From Chthonomonadaceae bacterium (GTDB taxonomy: Bacteria > Armatimonadota > Chthonomonadetes > Chthonomonadales > Chthonomonadaceae), in contig JANXLO010000575.1 of the NCBI GenBank assembly GCA_025355115.1, positions 1-6,296 of the forward strand: a stretch of 6,296 bases of DNA, written 5' to 3'. Position numbers and translations under genes: made by a program. Positions 1 to 6,160 of this stretch are shown piece after piece. The notes under the pieces were generated by a model, which saw nothing but the letters and a program-made list of their open reading frames with translations, searched no databases and was not told the DNA's origin. Positions within the stretch are counted from its first letter, which is position 1; each line of letters starts with the position of its first letter.

Positions 1-521
1 TGACCGCCGAGCTTCCCTTCTGTTCCGACCTCACGGGCAACGCGAGTAACCTCGGAGGCGAAGCCGCCCAACTGGCTGACCATGGTATTGACAGTTTTCG
101 CGGATGAGAGAAAGTCGCCCAGCAGCTGCCTGCCTTCGATGTCGAGGGCCATCGTCTGGGAGAGGTCGCCGTTCGCGACGGCTCCCATGACGCGGGCGAC
201 TTCAGTGGTGGGCTGAACCAGATCGACGATAAGCGCGTTCACGGATTCAACGCATCCGTTCCAGGAGCCTCCCGCGCTGCCGATGGAAGCGCGCTGGCTC
301 ATCTTCCCCTCTTTGCCGACGACGCGCCCCACTCGTCCGAACTCCTCGCACAGTCGCTCATTGAGCTCGATGACCTCATTGAGGCCGTCCGCGATCTTGC
401 CGGCCATGCCGAGCTGATCCTGAGGCATTCGCACGGAGAAATCGCCTTTTTTGAGCGCATTGATAACGCTGAGTAGCTGTTTGGGGTCTATAACGTCTGC
501 TGAAACCGCGTCCATTCGCAT
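1..521 (-). CDS. Poly-HAMP signalling protein (probable hybrid sensor histidine kinase), N-terminal part only
   Basis: The start is at 521 and the frame stays open to base 1, giving 173 codons; the rest lies outside the window. The protein opens directly into HAMP-type coiled-coil units. Residues about 12-60 carry a first unit ([13 protein letters not shown]), followed by [16 protein letters not shown], then [20 protein letters not shown] near residues 100-120, and [20 protein letters not shown] at the edge. That last block is the signature of the tandem-HAMP hybrid histidine kinases common in acidobacteria, myxobacteria and some fungi. Members normally continue with more HAMP repeats, a GAF domain in some, HisKA/HATPase and receiver domains; none of these is visible here, so kinase activity is inferred. 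There is no signal peptide or membrane segment before the first repeat, so the protein is probably cytoplasmic. GGAGAGG (read on the minus strand) lies 3 bases before ATG 521 and 9 before a second in-frame ATG at 515, so either could be the real start. Confidence 0.87.
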   Translation of the reverse strand, partial: MRMDAVSADVIDPKQLLSVINALKKGDFSVRMPQDQLGMAGKIADGLNEVIELNERLCEEFGRVGRVVGKEGKMSQRASIGSAGGSWNGCVESVNALIVDLVQPTTEVARVMGAVANGDLSQTMALDIEGRQLLGDFLSSAKTVNTMVSQLGGFASEVTRVAREVGTEGKLGG

Positions 522-542
522 AATCCTCTCCCTATATCAACG

Positions 543-558
543 TGCGATGCTTCTCGCA
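543..558. other. Small hairpin in the spacer between the beta-propeller and poly-HAMP genes
   Basis: TGCGA (543-547) and TCGCA (554-558) are perfectly complementary around a 6-base loop. The stem is short and no T-run follows on the minus strand, so it does not look like a rho-independent terminator. The two minus-strand genes could therefore still share a transcript. Confidence 0.25.
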
Positions 559-569
559 GGTATAACAAT

Positions 570-583
570 GCGTGAGGCGTGAG
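570..583. repeat. Perfect tandem duplication of a 7-mer
   Basis: GCGTGAG occurs twice back to back, at 570-576 and 577-583, just beyond the stop codon of the beta-propeller gene. No function is implied; it may be a recent slippage duplication in a short spacer. Confidence 0.5.
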
Positions 584-584
584 A

Positions 585-1697
585 CTACCGCTTCCGCCCA
601 ATGCCGAACTGATCGCCTGCGCGGGTAGGCACGGCTCCGGAGAAATCTACCTCGACCATTTTCTCGCTCTGCACCGGCTTGCCGCTCTCATCTGCGAGCG
701 TGGATACAAATTTTTTCGTTTTCGTGTCGATAACTTCGCCTGTGGAGGGGTAGGCAAAGCGTCCATTCAGACTGAAGGTCACCCAACCGGGCTGATCGCG
801 CAACTGAATCGAACTGATCTCCCTAGGCGGCATGGACATCATATCGAAGACGTGCATTCGGTTGTTGAAGCCATCGCTTAGCCAGATCTCCTTTTCGTCA
901 GGGGTGAGCCCAATGCCGTGACTGGGGCATCCATGCCGCTTCACGGGCCCTTTGGGAAAGCCCGTCACCTCCACCCGGCTTATCACTTTGCCTGTCGTCA
1001 GGTCGCCGATCTCGAAGCCAAGAAGTTCATTCACATTGACATAACAGAGGGTTTGCTTGCCGTTCACAGTAAAGGGGCGGATAACGTTGCTAAAGGGGCC
1101 AACCGCGGTGACCGTGTTCGGTGATCTTGTGCCTGCAACTGTCAGCAGCGGGGATTTTAGTCCTGCAAGGTAGGCGTGCTTTCCATCTAGCCCACAGACT
1201 GTATTATGTGAGCCAGAATCCGTCTTGATGGTCGTTATCAGGTTGCCTGTGACTGCATCGACGACGTGCCAGACAGGTCCTTCCAGCATTGGGACGTAGA
1301 GTGTTTTGCCGTCCGGCGTCAGCGATAGCCGGTCGCATCCGCCTTCAAGAGTCTTGTTCCAGAGGAGCTTGTCCGTATTCAAGTCTAGACAGATAAGTCG
1401 CTTCGGTGTCGTCAAGTAGAGGCGAGCCGTGCGCCCATTCGTGCAGACTCCCTTGATCGCCTCCGCTTCCTCCCCCGGCTTTACCTCGAGCGTTGGGATG
1501 CGCTTCAGAAGCTTGTGCCCGTGATCCATATCGTACACGAGGATGCCCGCTCCGCCCCAACTGAGTTCGTTGCGTATACCAGGAACAGCCACATAGAGCA
1601 GATGGTGGTCGCCGCCTGCGGCGTCAAGCGCTCTCTGCCCTTGCATCAGACAAACAAACAGGCAAATGACGCACATTCGTGTCCACTTTGAAAGCAT
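585..1697 (-). CDS. Secreted YncE-like beta-propeller protein
   Basis: A 370-residue protein with an N-terminal Sec-type signal peptide: basic MLSKWTR, a hydrophobic core around residues 8-19, and possible cleavage after ALDA at 26. The mature part is built of short beta-rich repeats typical of YVTN/YncE propellers: LYVAVPG (34-40), LYLTTPKRLICLDL (93-106), LSLTPDGKTLYVP (124-136), GLTPDEKEIWLSDG (263-276) and FSLNGRFAYPSTGEVID (308-324). The size suits a seven-bladed propeller. Such proteins act outside the cytoplasm, often as binding or accessory scaffolds; no catalytic motif is recognisable and no substrate can be named. A GHGCPSHGI-like stretch at 255-262 (HGCPSHGI) could be a loop with functional His/Cys residues. 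The ATG at 1697 is preceded by AGGA with a 9-base spacer. The gene ends 63 bp before the poly-HAMP gene on the same strand, so the two may be co-transcribed. Exact subfamily is uncertain. Confidence 0.85.
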   Translation of the reverse strand: MLSKWTRMCVICLFVCLMQGQRALDAAGGDHHLLYVAVPGIRNELSWGGAGILVYDMDHGHKLLKRIPTLEVKPGEEAEAIKGVCTNGRTARLYLTTPKRLICLDLNTDKLLWNKTLEGGCDRLSLTPDGKTLYVPMLEGPVWHVVDAVTGNLITTIKTDSGSHNTVCGLDGKHAYLAGLKSPLLTVAGTRSPNTVTAVGPFSNVIRPFTVNGKQTLCYVNVNELLGFEIGDLTTGKVISRVEVTGFPKGPVKRHGCPSHGIGLTPDEKEIWLSDGFNNRMHVFDMMSMPPREISSIQLRDQPGWVTFSLNGRFAYPSTGEVIDTKTKKFVSTLADESGKPVQSEKMVEVDFSGAVPTRAGDQFGIGRKR

Positions 1698-1873
1698 GAT
1701 ATAGGTTCCTACCTGTGGTGATTATTGGAGGACTATGCGACGAATAGACAGGCTTTTCCTCTTTCCGAGTTAATATTTTGGTAGGGTTTTACGGCCCCGC
1801 CGCCGAACTGAATGCCGAGGCGCAGGCTACCGAAAACCCCCCGCCACATTTTTGCTTCAGAACGAGGTGCTCT
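1698..1873. promoter_or_regulatory. Divergent intergenic region carrying promoters of the beta-propeller and threonine synthase genes
   Basis: The 176 bases separate two genes read in opposite directions, so promoters for both should lie here. On the plus strand TAGACA (1745-1750) matches five of six bases of a sigma-70 -35 box. The nearest -10-like sequence, TAATAT at 1771-1776, is 20 bases further on, which is too far for a good promoter. On the minus strand an AATAAT lies about 25 bases before the beta-propeller start, without a convincing -35 box. No strong operator palindrome was seen. The assignment is positional rather than motif-based. Confidence 0.35.
1864..1867 (+). promoter_or_regulatory. 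Ribosome binding site that fixes the threonine synthase start
   Basis: GAGG is followed by a 6-base spacer and then ATG at 1874. The longer open frame from TTG 1778 has no comparable Shine-Dalgarno. Its extra 32 residues are Pro/Ala-rich and precede the family's conserved N-terminal zinc ribbon. Confidence 0.7.
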
Positions 1874-3061
1874 ATGTTTGTCACCCAACTCTCCTGCTGG
1901 GCGTGCGGTCTACACTATTCGCCCGATACTTTGCTCAATCTGTGCACCTGCGGCAAGCCCCTGCGCGTGGACTATGATCTCGCCGCGGCAGGCAGAGCCG
2001 TTTCGCCCGCCCTCCTAACTGGGAGGCCTAGGAACCTGTGGCGTTATCGTGAGCTGTTGCCATTGCCCGACGGCTACGAAATACCGACGCTCGGCGAAGG
2101 AGGGACGCCGCTGCTTCCCGCCGATGCGCTCGGCGAAGAGTTGGGCATGGAGCCTGGCTGCCTGTTCATTAAGGATGAGGCGCTGAACCCTACGGGCTCG
2201 TTCAAGGCGCGGGGGATGGCGGTCGCCGTTCCGATGGCGAAGCACCTTGGGGCAACGAGATTGGCCGTCCCATCAGCTGGGAATGCGGGAGGGGCGCTGG
2301 CGGCCTATGCTGCGCTGGCCGGACTGGAAGCTTTCATCTTTATGCCTTCCGACGTTCCGGCCGCCAACCGACTGGAGTGCGAGATCGCCGGAGCGCAACT
2401 AACTTTGGTGGACGGCCTTATTACCGACTGCGCGCATATCGTGCAGCAACGGAAGGAGGCTGAGGGCTGGTTCGACATGTCCACGCTGCGCGAACCCTAC
2501 CGAGTTGAGGGCAAGAAGACAATGGGTTATGAGATCGCGGAGCAGATGGGGTGGACGTTGCCGGATGTGATTCTCTACCCAACGGGCGGAGGCACGGGAC
2601 TGGTCGGGATGTGGAAGGCCTTCGATGAGATGGAGCAGATGGGCTGGATTGATAGCCGTCGTCCGCGCATGATCAGCGTTCAAGCCGCTGGCTGCGCCCC
2701 CATCGAGCGCGCTTTTGCCTCGAAAGCATCACACGCGACGATGTTCGAAAACGCCCATACAGTCGCGGCTGGACTGCGTGTGCCCCGCGCTATTGGGGAC
2801 TTCATCATGCTAGATATTCTGCGCAAAAGCGGCGGCTCCGCGATCGCAATCGAGGATGCGGAGCTCATGGACGAGGCCTACCACCTGGGCGCGGCAACGG
2901 GAATCTGCGCCTGCCCGGAAGGAGGGGCTTGCCTTGCCGCCCTGACCAAACTGATCGCGAACGGCCACGTTGAAACCGATGAAACGGTCGTACTCTTCAA
3001 CACAGGAACCGGAGTGAAATACGCGGAGGCTTTCGCCGCCTACCCCCGCCCACAACTCTAA
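1874..3061 (+). CDS. thrC: Threonine synthase with N-terminal zinc ribbon
   Basis: A 395-residue cytoplasmic PLP enzyme that converts O-phospho-L-homoserine to L-threonine, the last step of threonine biosynthesis (EC 4.2.3.1). The N-terminus has a CxxC...CxC zinc-ribbon-like knuckle (C8, C11, C24, C26), as in many short bacterial and archaeal threonine synthases. The PLP lysine is K111 in NPTGSFKARG. The substrate loop is SAGNAGG (134-140), the PLP-phosphate glycine loop is GGGTG (238-242), and the C-terminal NTGTGVKY (376-383) matches the NTGSGLKY block of this family. Length is normal for the short (non-yeast-type) class. The chosen ATG has a good Shine-Dalgarno; the open frame extends upstream to a TTG, but this was rejected. 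No other threonine gene (hom, thrB) is adjacent. It is convergent with the DUF3445 gene, with only 17 bp between the stops. Related fold-type II PLP enzymes such as cysteate synthase cannot be fully excluded, but threonine synthase fits best. Confidence 0.92.
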   Translation: MFVTQLSCWACGLHYSPDTLLNLCTCGKPLRVDYDLAAAGRAVSPALLTGRPRNLWRYRELLPLPDGYEIPTLGEGGTPLLPADALGEELGMEPGCLFIKDEALNPTGSFKARGMAVAVPMAKHLGATRLAVPSAGNAGGALAAYAALAGLEAFIFMPSDVPAANRLECEIAGAQLTLVDGLITDCAHIVQQRKEAEGWFDMSTLREPYRVEGKKTMGYEIAEQMGWTLPDVILYPTGGGTGLVGMWKAFDEMEQMGWIDSRRPRMISVQAAGCAPIERAFASKASHATMFENAHTVAAGLRVPRAIGDFIMLDILRKSGGSAIAIEDAELMDEAYHLGAATGICACPEGGACLAALTKLIANGHVETDETVVLFNTGTGVKYAEAFAAYPRPQL

Positions 3062-3078
3062 TGCTTATCGTCGGTACA

Positions 3079-3996
3079 TCAGACCTCAGCGGAGTCAAGG
3101 TAGATCATCAACGGCTCGATATAGCCCGTCATGCCTTTGTACTCCAAGGTTACGGCGGGAATGCCTTTGAGGACGGATACAAGCCGGCGTAGGCGATCAC
3201 GATTAGCGGCGACTTCTGCTATAGGAGTGAGGTAGGTGTGGATAGTGAAGAGAATTCCACGTGTCAGAGGCAGACGCGAAAGGGTCTGCCTCTCCACGCG
3301 CAGAAAACAGCGCTCGCCCGCGTTCGTCGCCGTAATTCCATGCCGTGAAGTTTGCCATTCGTGCGCGATGGCGGGCGCCAGATTCAGTTGAGAAGTCGCG
3401 GCGATGCTCCAGTTGAAGCGTCCGGTTGGGCGGCCAGGCTTCAGACGGCGCATCATCAGATCCGACGGCTGCCCAATCCGCTCTCGAAACTCAGGCACCT
3501 CGTCGTGAATATCCAGGAAAGATTTCCCTATCTTGTCATCGAGGCACCATGACGCCCCGAAGCAGAGATGGCCTGCAACGCAGACCATCTTTCCGTCCGA
3601 CATCTCCTCCATCAGGATCAGGTCTTCCTGCACCTGTCGCGCCAACCAATCCAGCGGCGGAAGAGGCAAACTCGCCGGTTCGCCACGTGTGAACTCAACC
3701 GTCTCACCCAACAGACGATTAGTCCAAGTCCACTGCTTACCTCGAACTGTCAACTCGAAATCATCAGGATAGGTCTGCGCCATGTCCTGAAGCAGCAGAC
3801 CGACCGACTCCCACGCCATCCCCTCCGCTTCGGGCGAGCATTGAAAATAGTATCTGTAAGCCGACTCGAGTATCTGTGACTTCAGAGCGAGTTCAGCCTC
3901 ATACTCTTCATGATCCACTTCGATGAGCGGTACAACGCCTGCACGAGCATTCATGCGCATCGCGTACTCATCATGTTCCAATGGAAAATAGTTCAT
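3079..3996 (-). CDS. DUF3445 protein: haem-dependent oxidative N-demethylase alpha-subunit-like
   Basis: A 305-residue soluble protein without signal peptide or membrane segment. Recognisable family blocks in order are QVQEDLILME (121-130), LCFGASWCLDDKIGKSFLDIH (144-164, with W150 and H164), VPEFRERIGQP (167-177), LKPGRPTGRFNWSI (185-198), FLRVERQTLSRLP (231-243), FTIHTYLTPI (250-259) and YKGM (286-289). These are the conserved stretches of Pfam DUF3445/HODM_asu-like. The characterised bacterial member is the haem-binding alpha subunit of a dimethylamine N-demethylase, which works with flavin/Fe-S and folate-binding subunits. None of those partners is visible here, so the substrate is unknown and the demethylase role is inferred from family only. 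The ATG at 3996 is the first possible start: an in-frame TGA lies five codons upstream. A GGTGGGAG stretch is about 16 bases upstream, rather far for a Shine-Dalgarno. The gene lies 57 bp downstream of the unrecognised minus-strand gene, with which it may be co-transcribed. Confidence 0.85.
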   Translation of the reverse strand: MNYFPLEHDEYAMRMNARAGVVPLIEVDHEEYEAELALKSQILESAYRYYFQCSPEAEGMAWESVGLLLQDMAQTYPDDFELTVRGKQWTWTNRLLGETVEFTRGEPASLPLPPLDWLARQVQEDLILMEEMSDGKMVCVAGHLCFGASWCLDDKIGKSFLDIHDEVPEFRERIGQPSDLMMRRLKPGRPTGRFNWSIAATSQLNLAPAIAHEWQTSRHGITATNAGERCFLRVERQTLSRLPLTRGILFTIHTYLTPIAEVAANRDRLRRLVSVLKGIPAVTLEYKGMTGYIEPLMIYLDSAEV

Positions 3997-4053
3997 TCTT
4001 GATGAGTCTCAACTCCCACCGACCGTCAGTTAGGAATACGGATGGACGACAAT

Positions 4054-4668
4054 TCAGCCGACAACTCTTCTGCTGAAAGTTGCAGTTTCCGTACCAATTC
4101 GTATATGCTGACCGCCGCTGAAAACGAACCATAGATGGAAGTTCTCGCCAAGGTCATATCGATAGCAAGGCCGTCCCTCTCGAACGATTAGTTGCAAGTC
4201 TTCATCGATCATCGCGTATGCGACCGCATCAAGACAAAGATCCTCCCCGAAATCCGGTGTTTCATTATCACGTGGGAGAATCACGAAATAGTCTACGTTG
4301 GTGAACAGTAGTTCGAGCTCTTCAATGGGCTTAAGAGAATCAAAATAAGTGTTAGTCTGCCATACCATACTAATCGATCTCTCCTCAATCTTTTGACGAA
4401 CCTCTGAAAAGTCGAAGCGACCATGGAGATCGTACACATTTCCGTCAGCCTCGATTGAAATGATAACGGGCGAGTCGACCAACCGAAAGTTGATTAACTT
4501 CAATAGCCTATCCCTTCCCCATATCTTGCAGTTTATGCCAACATATACAGCGTCCCCTGGCTTTACTCCTTCCTCGACTGTCAAATCATCGTTCACAATG
4601 AGGTTAGCGGGACTTCTTTCTCCAATACTTTTGCCATGTTCAGCGCTTGGGAAAATCAGTATCAACAA
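4054..4668 (-). CDS. Unrecognised soluble protein; 5' end uncertain, possibly frameshifted
   Basis: The open frame gives 204 residues from a TTG at 4668. I do not recognise the family. The sequence reads like a real globular protein: alternating hydrophobic strands such as INFRLVDSPVIISIEADG, an acidic middle (EELELLFTNVDYFVILPRD), and a Trp/aromatic-rich C-terminus (ENFHLWFVFSGG). There is no signal peptide or membrane helix. The TTG has no convincing Shine-Dalgarno. The same frame continues upstream without a start codon to a TGA at 4714-4716, through RAYRCPKYASDEW. An ATG at 4721 in another frame encodes MSEQ, and one extra base near 4707-4708 would join it to this stretch. The true N-terminus may thus be about 18 residues longer, with a one-base deletion in this sequence. 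Base composition is unusual: rows 4201, 4321 and 4381 count about 52, 35 and 45% GC, against 65% in a row of the threonine synthase gene. It may be acquired DNA. It lies upstream of the DUF3445 gene on the same strand. Confidence 0.6.
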   Translation of the reverse strand: MLILIFPSAEHGKSIGERSPANLIVNDDLTVEEGVKPGDAVYVGINCKIWGRDRLLKLINFRLVDSPVIISIEADGNVYDLHGRFDFSEVRQKIEERSISMVWQTNTYFDSLKPIEELELLFTNVDYFVILPRDNETPDFGEDLCLDAVAYAMIDEDLQLIVREGRPCYRYDLGENFHLWFVFSGGQHIRIGTETATFSRRVVG

Positions 4669-4753
4669 CCACTCATCAGAGGCGTACTTTGGACAGCGAT
4701 ATGCCCGTTCTGCTCACTCATGGCAGGAAAATACAACTCTAGCGGGAATAGAA

Positions 4754-4780
4754 CGTCATACTGCATCATCACGTCTGACG
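4754..4780. promoter_or_regulatory. Operator-like CGTCA/TGACG repeats before the GH76 gene
   Basis: CGTCA (4754-4758) and TGACG (4776-4780) form an inverted repeat with a 17-base spacer. The second arm is itself part of the 9-base palindrome CGTC-T-GACG (4772-4780). ACGTC is also repeated directly at 4753-4757 and 4771-4775. The cluster ends 5 bases before the Shine-Dalgarno AGGAG, in the 129-bp divergent region, so a bound protein could block expression. The motif matches no regulator I know, and such short arms can arise by chance. Confidence 0.3.
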
Positions 4781-4785
4781 ACTAT

Positions 4786-4790
4786 AGGAG
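4786..4790 (+). promoter_or_regulatory. Shine-Dalgarno that decides a TTG start
   Basis: AGGAG is followed by a 7-base spacer and then TTG at 4798. This is the best ribosome binding site in the window. It points to a start immediately before a typical signal peptide, rather than the ATG at 4636, which would add 54 unrelated residues and overlap the divergent gene. Confidence 0.8.
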
Positions 4791-4797
4791 TATTACT

Positions 4798-5925
4798 TTG
4801 TTTCGGAAAAAACTGCTTGTCTGTGCCTTGTGCTGCATCGTCTTCTCGCTACTGCCGCATTTCGCCGTGGCTCAGGACAAGCCTGACTTCAAAGCGTGGG
4901 GAATAGCGGTGACGGAGAGGATAGAGACTGACTACGACATGCCTTCGCGCTCGCTCTACGCCGACTCGATCAAGCCAGGCGAGAAGCGATCCAATGGCCC
5001 GGCGTTTATGTGGGGCTGTGGAGTGCAGCTGACGGCTCTTGCCGCCGCTGCCCGCCTGGATAAGCCGAAGTATCTGCCCCTGTTGCGCCGCTATGTTTCC
5101 GGGCTCGACATCTACTGGTCGGATGCCAGGCCAGTCCCTGGCTACGACGTGCTTCCCGGCCCAAAATCCCCGGATCGGTACTACGATGACAACGAGTGGG
5201 TGGTGCTCGGTCTGGTCGAGGCGTACGAACTGACCAACGATCCCGCTGACCTCAGCCGCGCCGAGAAGACATTCGCATTTGTGATGAGCGGGGAGGACAA
5301 GCAGTTGGGCGGAGGACTGTTCTGGCACGAGCAGGAGAAGAAAAGCAAGAACACCTGCTCGAATGGCCCCGCCATAGTCGCGGCGTTGCGGCTCTACGGC
5401 GTCACGCAAAAGGCGGAGTACCTCAATACGGCGAAGCGGCTCTATAGCTGGACGAACGAGCATCTTCAGGACGTCGATGGATTGTACTGGGACAACGTCA
5501 AGCTAGATGGCCGTGTGGAGAAGACGAAGTTCACCTACAACAGCGCCCTGATGCTGCGCGCCAACGCCCTCTTTCATGCGATCACCCACGAGATCAAGTA
5601 TCTGGATGAGGCGGAGCGGATCGCGAAAGCGGCAGAAGCGCACTGGTTCCGGAAAGAGACAGGGGCGATTGCCGACAGTGGAATGTTCGCCCATCATCTC
5701 TGTGAGGCTTACTTTGCGCTAGCCCAGGAAGATAAGGATCCCCACTGGCGAGAAATCGTGACGAAGGCTCTGGTTTTCGTGCATGAAAAGGGCCGGGACT
5801 CAGACGGGCACTACAACGATCACTGGGGCACTTTAGAGCCGGAGAAGCGCCAGAAAATTGGGCTATTGGGTCAGGCGAGTGTGGCTCGCGCTTTCCTCTT
5901 TGCCGCCGCTCAGCCCAACCCCTAA
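4798..5925 (+). CDS. Secreted glycoside hydrolase family 76 protein (alpha-1,6-mannanase-like)
   Basis: A 375-residue protein with a clear Sec signal peptide: MFRKK, a hydrophobic core at 6-20, and likely cleavage after AVA at residue 25. The mature domain is an (alpha/alpha)6-barrel-type sequence of GH76. The adjacent aspartates D130-D131 in RYYDDNEWVVLGLVEAY match the paired catalytic Asp of the family. Further family blocks are GGGLFWHEQEKKSKNTCSNGP (171-191), FTYNSALMLRANALF (245-259) and the C-terminal GLLGQASVARAF (355-366). GH76 enzymes cut internal alpha-1,6-mannosidic bonds, for example in the backbone of yeast and fungal cell-wall mannan. The exact substrate here is inferred, since distant members act on other glycans. 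The length is normal for a single catalytic domain, with no carbohydrate-binding module. Translation probably starts at TTG 4798, behind AGGAG. No other carbohydrate gene (SusC/D, mannosidase) is adjacent. The enzyme probably acts in the periplasm or outside the cell. Confidence 0.87.
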   Translation: MFRKKLLVCALCCIVFSLLPHFAVAQDKPDFKAWGIAVTERIETDYDMPSRSLYADSIKPGEKRSNGPAFMWGCGVQLTALAAAARLDKPKYLPLLRRYVSGLDIYWSDARPVPGYDVLPGPKSPDRYYDDNEWVVLGLVEAYELTNDPADLSRAEKTFAFVMSGEDKQLGGGLFWHEQEKKSKNTCSNGPAIVAALRLYGVTQKAEYLNTAKRLYSWTNEHLQDVDGLYWDNVKLDGRVEKTKFTYNSALMLRANALFHAITHEIKYLDEAERIAKAAEAHWFRKETGAIADSGMFAHHLCEAYFALAQEDKDPHWREIVTKALVFVHEKGRDSDGHYNDHWGTLEPEKRQKIGLLGQASVARAFLFAAAQPNP

Positions 5926-5937
5926 TGCGATAATTAG
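5922..5937. other. Weak AT-rich hairpin at the GH76 stop codon
   Basis: CTAAT (5922-5926, containing the TAA stop) pairs with ATTAG (5933-5937) around a 6-base loop. The stem is short and AT-rich and no T-run follows, so terminator function is doubtful. Confidence 0.2.
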
Positions 5938-5968
5938 CCGGGAATTTGTGACATGAAGCGAATAGCAG

Positions 5969-6103
5969 ATGGATGACACTGCTTCGGAGGTGGCCTTCTG
6001 CCTGGTGACCACCTTTGTGGTTATCTTGATCCCTGCCCCTTCGCTTCCTGGGCAATATGTACGCAATACTCTTTTTAGATTGTGGCAACTCCACTGTTGC
6101 TAA
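5969..6103 (+). CDS. Possible small membrane-protein ORF (44 codons)
   Basis: An ATG at 5969 opens a 44-codon frame ending in TAA at 6101-6103, between the GH76 and Fur-family genes. It encodes a hydrophobic stretch of about 17 residues (VAFCLVTTFVVILIPAP, residues 8-24), long enough for a short membrane helix, then a basic, aromatic tail ending in HCC. There is no good Shine-Dalgarno before the ATG, and the frame overlaps the hairpin region, so it may be chance. Confidence 0.18.
   Translation: MDDTASEVAFCLVTTFVVILIPAPSLPGQYVRNTLFRLWQLHCC
5988..6021. other. Overlapping alternative hairpins downstream of the GH76 gene
   Basis: AGGTGG (5988-5993) pairs with CCACCT (6009-6014). ACCAC (6008-6012) alternatively pairs with GTGGT (6017-6021) around a 4-base CTTT loop. 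The two structures share the middle strand and so exclude each other. No T-run follows, so this is not a standard intrinsic terminator. It could be a transcript-end structure for the GH76 gene or part of the leader of the Fur-family gene. Confidence 0.3.
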
Positions 6104-6140
6104 GAACGTAACCCAGGAGAGAATCGTTCTTGTTTAGAAC
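6102..6140. promoter_or_regulatory. AGAAC/GTTCT repeat cluster before the Fur-family gene, possible autoregulatory operator
   Basis: AAGAACG (6102-6108) is the exact inverse of CGTTCTT (6125-6131) across a 16-base spacer. GTTCT (6126-6130) is also the inverse of AGAAC (6136-6140) across 5 bases. Three half-sites thus lie 20 to 60 bases before the start codon of a Fur-family regulator. Genes of this family often control their own transcription. The motif does not match the classical Fur box or the Bacillus Per box, so the link is positional. Confidence 0.35.
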
Positions 6141-6160
6141 TCCGAATGATTGAGGACGCA

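Noticed and set aside
1745..1776. Sigma-70 promoter TAGACA/TAATAT before threonine synthase
   Set aside because: The spacer is 20 bases and the -10 box matches only four of six positions, so it is not reported as a defined promoter.
1778..1873. N-terminal extension of the threonine synthase frame from a TTG at 1778
   Set aside because: No Shine-Dalgarno, Pro/Ala-rich unrelated residues, and a well-placed GAGG before ATG 1874 directly ahead of the conserved zinc ribbon.
4636..4797. Longer start for the GH76 gene at ATG 4636
   Set aside because: It would place 54 residues before the signal peptide and overlap the divergent gene; TTG 4798 has a strong AGGAG.
4849..5463. Long minus-strand open frame of 204 codons inside the GH76 gene
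   Set aside because: It is the antisense shadow of a well-supported gene, with composition typical of a mirror frame and no family resemblance.
5594..6094. Minus-strand frame of 166 codons across the GH76 3' end
   Set aside because: Low-complexity, Arg/Pro/Ser-rich shadow without ribosome binding site or recognisable domain.
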